Assembly: GCA_902787415.1 (NCBI GenBank)
Contig: CADAGG010000070.1
Location: 1 to 5,753, forward strand
Source of the DNA: a methanogenic archaeon
GTDB lineage: Archaea > Thermoplasmatota > Thermoplasmata > Methanomassiliicoccales > Methanomethylophilaceae
DNA: 5,753 bases
Direction: 5' to 3'
Both the position numbers and the translations under genes were made by a program. This document shows, in pieces, positions 1 through 5,154 of the stretch; position 1 is the first letter of the stretch; each line of letters begins with the position of its first letter. The notes beneath the pieces were generated by a model. It saw nothing but the letters and a program-made list of their open reading frames with translations. It was not told the origin of the DNA and did no database searches.

Positions 1-305
1 GCGGAAAGGGTGTTGGCGGAGGGGGTGTTCATGATGAGGATACCCTTCTCGGTGGCGTAGGGGATGTCGACGTTGTCGACCCCGACCCCGGCGCGTCCGA
101 TGAGCCTGAGCTTCTTGGCGGCGTCGATGACCTTCCTGGTCACCCTGGTTCCGGAACGGATGATGAGTGCGTCGTAATCGACGATCTCAGCACAGAGTTC
201 GTCCTCGGTCATTCCGGGTTTCATGACGACAGGGAGTCCGGATGCCTCGAGGATGTCGAGACCGGCTTTGTCGAGTTTGTCTGATACGAGAATCTTGGTG
301 GTCAC
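1..305 (-). CDS. serA: D-3-phosphoglycerate dehydrogenase, N-terminal part (runs off left edge)
   Basis: Oxidises 3-phosphoglycerate to 3-phosphohydroxypyruvate with NAD, the first step of the phosphorylated serine pathway, in the cytoplasm. Only the first 101 codons are in the window. They form the N-terminal part of a D-isomer-specific 2-hydroxyacid dehydrogenase: ILVSDKLDKAGLDIL near residues 5-19, RSGTRVT at 50-56, GRAGVGVDNVD at 70-80 and NTPSAN at 93-98, all typical of SerA. The Rossmann NAD site and the catalytic Arg/Glu/His lie beyond the edge. I chose the GTG at 305-303 because the SerA homology begins right after it, a GAGGAG ribosome binding site sits 8 bases upstream, and the GTG overlaps the upstream TGA as GTGA. 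The overlap implies translational coupling to the aminotransferase. The gene for phosphoserine phosphatase is not visible. The family assignment is secure. Confidence 0.93.
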   Translation of the reverse strand, partial: MTTKILVSDKLDKAGLDILEASGLPVVMKPGMTEDELCAEIVDYDALIIRSGTRVTRKVIDAAKKLRLIGRAGVGVDNVDIPYATEKGILIMNTPSANTLS

Positions 306-313
306 TGTTTCAT

Positions 314-319
314 CTCCTC
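314..319 (-). promoter_or_regulatory. Ribosome binding site for serA
   Basis: The minus strand reads GAGGAG, then an 8-base spacer, then GTG. This strong site inside the end of the aminotransferase gene decides the GTG start of serA. It also suggests SerA can be started afresh despite the upstream frameshift. Confidence 0.7.
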
Positions 320-460
320 GAGTGCTGCGTCCATGACTGCGATGAGCGCTTTGATGTCTGTGCAGGTCAGGTCTCCCATGTGTCCGATCCTGAAGGTGGT
401 GTTCTTCGCGGAACCGTAACCGTTGGAGATCTCCATGCCCATGGATTTGATGATGGAATG

Positions 461-490
461 GAATTTGTCGCTTCCTGTTGGCCCAGCTGC
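461..490 (-). other. Frameshift and probable deletion junction in the class V aminotransferase gene
   Basis: On the minus strand the codon phase that gives MVRSWAN (down to 477) differs from the phase that gives GSDKFHSII (from 475). The change is equivalent to one extra base or two missing bases, modulo three. In relatives about 20-30 residues normally separate these two blocks, so a deletion of a length not divisible by three explains both facts. I see no run of identical bases or slippery heptamer here. The exact breakpoint cannot be fixed without an intact relative. Confidence 0.75.
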
Positions 491-1354
491 GGACCATGTC
501 GGCCATCTCCTGGTGCCTTCTGTACCTGGTGGCCATGCCCTCCTTCAGCATCTTGTCGAGCTGGTAGTCCACACCGTACATGAGCGATACGGGCGGGGTG
601 GTGAGGGCGTAGTTCTCGTCGTTCTTCTCCTTGAGCCTGGTGAAGTCGGCGTAGAATCCCTTGTTCTCCACCTTCTCGGCCTTGGCGAGGAACTTGGGGG
701 ATACGGCGGCGAATGCCATTCCGGGAGGGAGGGCGAACGCCTTCTGGGTGCCGAACACGACGGAGTCGGGCTGCACCTTGCTGAACTTGAGATCCATGGC
801 GAACATGGAGGTGACGGCGTCGATCATGATGAGGGAGTCAGGGTTCTGGGACCTGACGGACTCAGCCAGTGCGACGGAGTCGCAGTACACTCCGGAGGAG
901 GACTCGTTGGAGACCCAGTGGACGGCCTCGGTGTCCTTGGCGACCTTGCCCTCGATGTCGGCGGGCTTGACGGCGGTGCCGAGGGGGACCTTGACCTTGT
1001 CGACGGTCTTGCCGTTGGTCTCGGCGACCTCGATGGACCTGTCTCCGAAGGAACCGGAGGTGAGTCCGAGAGACTTCCTGGAGATACCGCTCCTGGCGGC
1101 TCCCTCGAGGAGCACGGTGGCGGAGCCGGACACCATGAGGAAATCGTAGTTGGTGTCGAGGACCTCGCGTAGTTTGTCCTCGATGGACTTGTGGAGCTCC
1201 TTGTATTCCTTGCTCCTGTGGGTGATCATAGGCCTGTCCATCGCCTTGAGGGTGTCGTCGGCCACGTACACGGGGCCGACAGTGTACAATTTTCTGCTCA
1301 TTTGAATCCCTGGGCCCGTCCAAAATGACGGAATGATGGGACAATGCCCAGCCG

Positions 1355-1362
1355 TTATATAA
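1355..1362 (-). promoter_or_regulatory. TATA-like box for the class V aminotransferase/serA unit
   Basis: TTATATAA inside an AT-rich block (minus strand TATAATTATATAAC) lies about 55 bases upstream of the ATG at 1301. Transcription starting some 25 bases downstream of the box would give a leader of about 30 bases. It is the only clear TATA-like element in the 1302-1406 gap. The match to the archaeal consensus is good, but the start site is inferred. No strong Shine-Dalgarno sequence precedes the ATG; AGGGAT is the nearest. Confidence 0.6.
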
Positions 1363-1370
1363 TTATAGGT

Positions 1371-1396
1371 AAAAACGCGGGCGGATACGCCCGCGT
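1371..1396 (-). terminator. Intrinsic-type terminator after the purP/aminotransferase unit
   Basis: A perfect GC-rich stem (CGCGGGCG with CGCCCGCG, plus a closing A-T pair) with a four-base loop is followed on the minus strand by a run of five T. It begins 11 bases past the aminotransferase stop codon at 1409-1407. Archaeal termination mainly needs the T-run, so the hairpin is an extra and fairly bacterial-looking feature. Confidence 0.72.
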
Positions 1397-1406
1397 GTTA
1401 AGTGTT

Positions 1407-2561
1407 TCAGAGCGCGCCCATGAACTTCTTTATGCGGGCGATACCCTCGCGGAGGTCGGCCTCGCTGGCGGCGTAGGAGATCCTGAAGAAGCCCTCGCCG
1501 TGGGGACCGAACGCGATTCCGGGGGTGACGGCGACGTGCTGCTCCTCGAGCAGGCGCTTGGCGAGCTCGGCGGAGGAGATGTCGGCGGAGTACTTCGGGA
1601 ACACGTAGAATGCACCCTCTGGCACTTTCGTTTCGAGACCCTCGATCTCGGACAGGAGGTCGATGACGAGGTCGCGGCGCTCCTTGAACTCGGCCACCAT
1701 CTTCGCGATGGGCGCCTGGTCGCCGACGAGCGCTTCGACCGCTCCCTCCTGGGCGAAGGAGGTGCAGCAGGACACGGTGTGTCCCTGGAGCTTGTTGAGG
1801 TCCTTGATGTTCTGCTCGGTGGAGATGGCCCATCCGACCCTCCATCCGGTCATGGCCGCGGTCTTGGAGAGGCCGGACACGGTGATGGTCCTGTCCATCA
1901 TGCCGGGGATGGATGCGATGGAGAAGTGCCTGCCGGAGTAGACGAGGTTCTCGTAGGTCTCGTCCGCCAGCACCATGATGTCGTGCTCCATGGCCAGGTC
2001 CGCGATGGCGCGGATGGTCTTCTCGGGGATGACGCAGCCGGTGGGGTTGGCGGGGGTGTTGAGGATGATCATCCTGGTCTTGGGGGTGATCAGCGACTCG
2101 ATGACGGCGGGGTCGAGCACGAAGCCGTCCTCGAACCTCAGGGGCACGTAGACGGGGATTCCGCCGCAGAGCCTGATGTCCGCCTCGTAGGTGACCCATC
2201 CGGGATCAGGCAGGAGCACCTCGTCCCCGGGATCGATGTATGCCATGGCGGCCATGAAGATGGCGTGCTTGCAGGGGGTGATGAGGACGTTCTTGGCCTG
2301 AACGTCGAGCTTGTTGAAGGACCTGGCCCTCTCGGCCACGGCCTTCCTCAGCTCGGGGATGCCCATGCTGGGCGTGTAGTGGGTGAACCCGCTGTCGAGG
2401 GACGCCTTGGCGGCCTCGATGATGTTGTCGGGGGTGGTGAAGTCAGGCTCGCCCAGGGAGAAGGAGAGCACGTCGATGCCCTCGCTCTTGAGCTGGCTGA
2501 CCAGGTTGGAAATTGCCAGGGTGCCGGATGCGGGCACCTGCTGAAGTCTCTGCGATACCAT
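1407..2561 (-). CDS. Class I/II pyridoxal-phosphate aminotransferase (aspartate aminotransferase-like)
   Basis: Transfers amino groups between an amino acid, probably aspartate or a similar substrate, and 2-oxoglutarate in the cytoplasm. The 384-residue protein has the full fold-type I set: SLGEPDF at 35-41, an HYTPSMG substrate-loop motif near 61-67, NTPANPTG at 168-175 (N172), ADETY at 199-203 (D200, Y203), the PLP lysine K233 in SGLSKTAAMTGWR (R241), and R360 in FFRISYA for the substrate carboxylate. K98 in TPCKHAIF sits where Thermus-type aspartate aminotransferases carry a lysine that contacts the acidic side chain; the neighbouring Cys is unusual. I chose the ATG at 2561-2559 because GAGGTG lies 6 bases upstream. 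The GTG at 2570 would add only three residues and lies inside that site. It follows purP by 10 bases and is probably cotranscribed. Aromatic or other substrates cannot be excluded. Confidence 0.9.
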   Translation of the reverse strand: MVSQRLQQVPASGTLAISNLVSQLKSEGIDVLSFSLGEPDFTTPDNIIEAAKASLDSGFTHYTPSMGIPELRKAVAERARSFNKLDVQAKNVLITPCKHAIFMAAMAYIDPGDEVLLPDPGWVTYEADIRLCGGIPVYVPLRFEDGFVLDPAVIESLITPKTRMIILNTPANPTGCVIPEKTIRAIADLAMEHDIMVLADETYENLVYSGRHFSIASIPGMMDRTITVSGLSKTAAMTGWRVGWAISTEQNIKDLNKLQGHTVSCCTSFAQEGAVEALVGDQAPIAKMVAEFKERRDLVIDLLSEIEGLETKVPEGAFYVFPKYSADISSAELAKRLLEEQHVAVTPGIAFGPHGEGFFRISYAASEADLREGIARIKKFMGAL

Positions 2562-2567
2562 GTCCCA

Positions 2568-2573
2568 CACCTC
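2568..2573 (-). promoter_or_regulatory. Ribosome binding site deciding the class I aminotransferase start
   Basis: GAGGTG overlaps the last two bases of the purP stop codon and lies 6 bases before the ATG at 2561. This favours the ATG over the in-frame GTG at 2570 and points to translation coupled to purP. Confidence 0.65.
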
Positions 2574-3645
2574 AGCTCATGAGCTCCTTGAGCCTGTCCG
2601 CCGCGATGGCGTCCCTGATCTCCATGGCCATCCTGGCGCCGGTGCTGAAACCGGGGTAGATCATCTCCGCGTAGGGAGAGCCGTTGATGAAGGGGTTGGT
2701 TCCCGCGACGATCCTGGTGGAGATCTCGAAGACCCTGAACTCCAGCTTGTCGTTGACGACGGTCTCGAGGCAGAAGGGCCCCCACATTCCGCCGAAGAGC
2801 TCGTAGGAGCGGTTGACGATGTTCTCCGCCATCTCGAAGGCCTTGGGCAGCAGCGACTCGCGGATGACCACAGGGGTGTTGCCGGTGACGACGAAGGAGG
2901 GGTAGAGGCCGTGCCTCTTGGCGTCCTCGAGGGATCCGAGCTTGTACATCTCGTCGATGTTGGACTCGTCGCGACGGTCGATGGACAGCAGTTCGAGGGA
3001 TCCGCCCTGCTTGATGCGGTATCCGTCGGTCTTGAGGGGGTCGTAGAAGAAGTGGAGATAGTACCTGGTTCCGAGGCAGTACTCCTGGATGGTGTAGGGC
3101 TGGGTGTTGTCGATTCCCATCTTGAAATCGGGGTAGTCCTTGGCGATGAAGAAACCGCGTCCTCCCTTGGCTCCGTGGTATTTCACCATGACGGGTTCCT
3201 TGATCTCCCTGGCGTCGGTGATGAGACGGGGCATGGGGGCTCCGGCGGAGGTGATCCACTGCCTCTGGAGGACCCTGTCGGACTCCCAGGACAGCACGCC
3301 GCGGTTTCCGTAGGAGGGGACCTCGAAGTCCTCGAAGGCCTTGGCGCCCATGTACTCCACGAACGAGCCGTGGGGGATGATGACGGCGTTGTCGTCCTGC
3401 AGCTCGCCTGCACGCTCGCTCATGTCGTCGTAATCGGAATATGTGATGAACTTGTCGGGCTTGGCAAGAGGGAACGCGTCGTAGATACGCTGGTTGTTCT
3501 TGGTAACGAGACCGATGGTCTTGAAACCCATCTTGCGTGCGCCGTGGAAGATCTGGAGTGACGAATGGGAGCAGAGAGTCGCGATGGTGATCTTGCTCGG
3601 ATCGTATCCGTCCAAAATTTCGTCGATCTTCTTTTTTGGAACCAT
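2572..3645 (-). CDS. purP: Formate-phosphoribosylaminoimidazolecarboxamide ligase (FAICAR synthetase)
   Basis: Archaeal purine biosynthesis enzyme that joins formate to AICAR with ATP, giving FAICAR, in place of the folate-dependent PurH step. The 357-residue product matches the length of the characterised methanogen enzyme (about 360). Family blocks are clear: [14 protein letters not shown] at 19-32, a PHGSF motif at 91-95, [10 protein letters not shown] at 113-122, the ATP-grasp glycine-rich loop [10 protein letters not shown] at 155-164, then [32 protein letters not shown] and [12 protein letters not shown] towards the C-terminus. The reading frame stays open far upstream, antisense to rpa, but homology starts at [11 protein letters not shown], so I chose the ATG at 3645. 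A further in-frame ATG at 3714 would add a tail unlike the family and would include the TATA-like box. It heads the unit with the class I aminotransferase. The family assignment is very secure. Confidence 0.96.
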   Translation of the reverse strand: MVPKKKIDEILDGYDPSKITIATLCSHSSLQIFHGARKMGFKTIGLVTKNNQRIYDAFPLAKPDKFITYSDYDDMSERAGELQDDNAVIIPHGSFVEYMGAKAFEDFEVPSYGNRGVLSWESDRVLQRQWITSAGAPMPRLITDAREIKEPVMVKYHGAKGGRGFFIAKDYPDFKMGIDNTQPYTIQEYCLGTRYYLHFFYDPLKTDGYRIKQGGSLELLSIDRRDESNIDEMYKLGSLEDAKRHGLYPSFVVTGNTPVVIRESLLPKAFEMAENIVNRSYELFGGMWGPFCLETVVNDKLEFRVFEISTRIVAGTNPFINGSPYAEMIYPGFSTGARMAMEIRDAIAADRLKELMS

Positions 3646-3664
3646 ACCCTTTGATTGTGTTTTG

Positions 3665-3673
3665 CTTAATAAG
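3665..3673 (-). promoter_or_regulatory. TATA-like box for purP (possible leaderless transcript)
   Basis: The minus strand reads CTTATTAAG, centred about 24 bases before the A of the purP ATG. Archaeal transcription begins about 25 bases after the TATA box, so the transcript would start at or next to the ATG. The lack of a well-spaced Shine-Dalgarno sequence (only AAAGGGT touching the ATG) fits a leaderless mRNA. The element is nearly self-complementary, so it could also serve the plus strand. Confidence 0.5.
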
Positions 3674-3697
3674 GTTATGCGCGTCCGCGACTGCGCA

Positions 3698-3709
3698 ATT
3701 ACATGTAAT
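3698..3709. promoter_or_regulatory. Perfect 12-base palindrome, candidate operator
   Basis: ATTACATGTAAT is a perfect dyad in the divergent region between purP and rpa, about 25 bases upstream of the purP TATA-like box. A looser inverted repeat (TGCGC at 3678-3682, GCGCA at 3693-3697) lies between the two. The placement suits a dimeric regulator of purP, of rpa, or of both. No binding protein is known from this sequence. Confidence 0.35.
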
Positions 3710-3716
3710 GCCATGG

Positions 3717-3724
3717 TTAAAATA
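3717..3724 (+). promoter_or_regulatory. Possible TATA-like box for rpa
   Basis: TTAAAATA on the plus strand would place a transcription start near 3745, giving a leader of about 70 bases. The two-way element at 3666-3673 is an alternative and would give a leader of about 120 bases. The choice between them decides whether the whole structured leader is transcribed. Confidence 0.3.
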
Positions 3725-3735
3725 GTCCTCCGACG

Positions 3736-3807
3736 ATGGTGTTCCGAAGCCTGCGGAAACGCAGGACGGTATGAAAACCGCCTCAGCTTAACACTATACC
3801 AAGAGGC
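3736..3807 (+). promoter_or_regulatory. Candidate structured 5' leader of rpa with alternative helices
   Basis: If transcribed, this stretch can form an outer helix (3736-3743 with 3790-3797, eight pairs including one G-U). It can also form a six-pair hairpin capped by a GAAA tetraloop (3750-3755 with 3760-3765) and a short hairpin (3767-3770 with 3777-3780). The sequence GCCTC at 3780-3784 can pair with GAGGC at 3803-3807, covering the rpa ribosome binding site. AGG at 3763-3765 can pair either in the tetraloop hairpin or with CCT at 3781-3783, and the second choice would free the binding site. Such competing pairings are what a translational switch needs. I found them by eye in a short GC-rich region, where chance pairing is common. 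Confidence 0.35.
3803..3806 (+). promoter_or_regulatory. Ribosome binding site of rpa
   Basis: GAGG lies 7 bases before the ATG at 3814 and supports that start. It is part of the GAGGC that can be masked by GCCTC at 3780-3784. Confidence 0.5.
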
Positions 3808-3813
3808 CTGAAA

Positions 3814-5154
3814 ATGGACAATTCTGATATGATTGACTGGGACCCCATCGTGGAGGAACTCTACTCCGCGCTTGAGGGCAAAGTGGAGAAGAAGACTCTC
3901 CACGAAGATCTCGAAAAGTACGTCCTGAAATACAGGACGGGTATCGCCGTCGCCAAGGACAGCATCATCAAGAAATACCGCAATCCAAGACCTGCTGGCA
4001 CATTCTTCAACGGAGCCCCCGTGACGAAGAAGGTCAAGGAACTGGAAGGTACCGAGATGCAGGTCACCATCGTGGCCCGTATGGTGTACGTCGACAAGAA
4101 GACCATCAACACCAAGGCCGGACCCAAGGAGATCATCTCCGGTATCCTCGGAGACGACACCGGCACCGCCCCCTTCACCATCTGGAGCAGCGAGGGCGAG
4201 TTCGAGAAGGGCAGGGTCTACACCTTCAAGAACGGATACACCAAGAAATGGCAGGACCAGGTGCAGGTCAACATCGGCCACAACGGCTCCGTCGTCCCCA
4301 ACGACGACGTTACCATCGCCGCCCCCGCCGGCAACGTCTCCGCACCCTCCAGCGCCCGCGACGTCAACATCGCGGACATCACCGACCAGACCAAGAGCGT
4401 CAACGTCACCGGCCGCATCAGCGGCGTCGAGAGCAGGCAGATCAAGGTGAAGGGAGAGGACAAGACCGTCTACGGAGGCATCCTGACCGACGAGACCGGC
4501 AGGATCCAGTTCACCTCGTGGGTCGACCACGGCCTGAAGGACGGCGAGGTCATCACCGCCAAGAACGCCTACATCCGCTCCTGGAAGGGCATACCCCAGC
4601 TCAACATCGGCGACAACACCCAGGTCGAGAGGAGCGACAGGGCCATCGAGGCAGCCCCCTCCGGACCCTCCCAGAAGACCGTCGAGGACATCATGAAGGT
4701 CGGCGGAGGACTGGACCTCTCCATCACCGGCACCATCGTCGACGTGCGCGGCGGAAGCGGCCTCATCAAGAGGTGCCCCCAGTGCAACCGCTCCGTCCTC
4801 GGCGAGGAGTGCAGCCTCCACGGACGCATCGAACCCGTCATGGACCTCAGGCTCAAGCTCACCATCGACGACGGCACCGGCGCCATCAGCGCCATCATCA
4901 ACCGCAAGGACACCGAGAGCCTCACCGGCATCACCCTCGACATGGCCATCGACATGGCCAAGGAGAAGGGCGACATGAGCGTCGTGGCGGACAGGATGAG
5001 CAGCGCACTGCTGCTCAAGAAGGTCACCGTGACCGGCAACGTCATGAGCGACGAATACGGCCCCCAGATGAGCGTACGCGGAACCGAGCTCGCGACCACG
5101 GACGTGCAGAAGGAGGCTGAGGAACTCTACAGCATCGTGGAGGGAAGCCTATGA
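3814..5154 (+). CDS. rpa: Replication protein A, single-stranded DNA-binding protein with three OB folds and a zinc finger
   Basis: Binds and protects single-stranded DNA in replication, repair and recombination. The 446-residue protein starts with a helical region (about 1-70). Three OB folds follow: OB1 about 72-165 with GILGDDTG at 110-117, OB2 about 184-275 with GGILTDETG at 221-229, and OB3 about 290-430 with LTIDDGTG at 349-356. The repeated G-[IL]-L-x-D-[DE]-T-G turn makes OB1 and OB2 look like tandem copies. Within OB3 a zinc-binding knuckle is visible: C321, C324, C333 and H336 (CX2CX8CX2H), as in euryarchaeal RPAs. An Ala/Pro/Ser-rich linker (about 168-182) separates OB1 from OB2. 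Its stop overlaps the next gene as ATGA, so it is coupled to the RPA-associated protein. The ATG at 3814 has GAGG upstream. The family is secure; which archaeal paralogue it matches is less so. Confidence 0.95.
   Translation: MDNSDMIDWDPIVEELYSALEGKVEKKTLHEDLEKYVLKYRTGIAVAKDSIIKKYRNPRPAGTFFNGAPVTKKVKELEGTEMQVTIVARMVYVDKKTINTKAGPKEIISGILGDDTGTAPFTIWSSEGEFEKGRVYTFKNGYTKKWQDQVQVNIGHNGSVVPNDDVTIAAPAGNVSAPSSARDVNIADITDQTKSVNVTGRISGVESRQIKVKGEDKTVYGGILTDETGRIQFTSWVDHGLKDGEVITAKNAYIRSWKGIPQLNIGDNTQVERSDRAIEAAPSGPSQKTVEDIMKVGGGLDLSITGTIVDVRGGSGLIKRCPQCNRSVLGEECSLHGRIEPVMDLRLKLTIDDGTGAISAIINRKDTESLTGITLDMAIDMAKEKGDMSVVADRMSSALLLKKVTVTGNVMSDEYGPQMSVRGTELATTDVQKEAEELYSIVEGSL
5139..5144 (+). promoter_or_regulatory. 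Ribosome binding site of the RPA-associated protein gene
   Basis: GGAGGG within the end of rpa lies 6 bases before the ATG at 5151. It supports the overlapping ATGA start. Confidence 0.7.

Larger units (their letters stand above)
302..1301 (-). pseudogene. Class V aminotransferase (serine-pyruvate/alanine-glyoxylate type, likely phosphoserine aminotransferase role), frameshifted with an internal deletion
   Basis: A PLP-dependent class V aminotransferase, placed to convert phosphohydroxypyruvate to phosphoserine beside serA. A Methanocaldococcus enzyme of this broad class is known to do that; alanine-glyoxylate or serine-pyruvate activity is equally possible. From the ATG at 1301 the protein begins MSRKLYTVGPV, with HRS at 28-30, IDAVTS at 160-165 (D161 should bind the pyridine nitrogen) and GTQKAF at 184-189 (K187 should be the Schiff-base lysine), then LPPG. 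This frame reads well to WAN, about 485-477. The homologous sequence then resumes one frame over (GSDKFHSIIKS from 475) and continues through SNGYG and the FRIGHMGD signature to a TGA at 304-302. About 333 residues remain, against roughly 360-385 in relatives. A strand-forming segment between the C-terminal helix and SNGYG seems missing. It may be a true deletion or an assembly error. Confidence 0.85.

Noticed and set aside
461..490. Programmed ribosomal frameshifting at the aminotransferase junction
   Set aside because: No slippery sequence or clear stimulatory structure is seen, and frameshifting would not restore the missing stretch of the fold.
423..1172. Plus-strand open frame of 249 codons opposite the class V aminotransferase
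   Set aside because: Composition is that of an antisense shadow; the minus strand carries clear aminotransferase motifs.
1316..1331. Five-pair hairpin (CCGTC/GACGG) in the leader of the class V aminotransferase
   Set aside because: Short, with a six-base loop; expected by chance and with no competing partner.
1344..2582. Long plus-strand open frame (412 codons) opposite the class I aminotransferase
   Set aside because: Low-complexity Gly/Val/Asp/Leu-rich product mirroring GC-rich codons of the real minus-strand gene, with no family resemblance.
2560..3561. Plus-strand open frame of 333 codons opposite purP
   Set aside because: Gly/Val/Leu/Asp-rich shadow of the well-supported PurP gene.
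3712..3714. Alternative ATG start for purP 23 codons upstream
   Set aside because: It adds residues not found in the family and would overlap the TATA-like box.
3494..3811. Plus-strand open frame ending just before rpa
   Set aside because: Mostly antisense to purP, and its end passes through the promoter and leader region; no recognisable domain.
3646..4821. Upstream extension of the purP frame antisense to rpa
   Set aside because: The PurP family begins at MVPKKK. The extension is an antisense shadow of rpa and crosses the purP promoter region.
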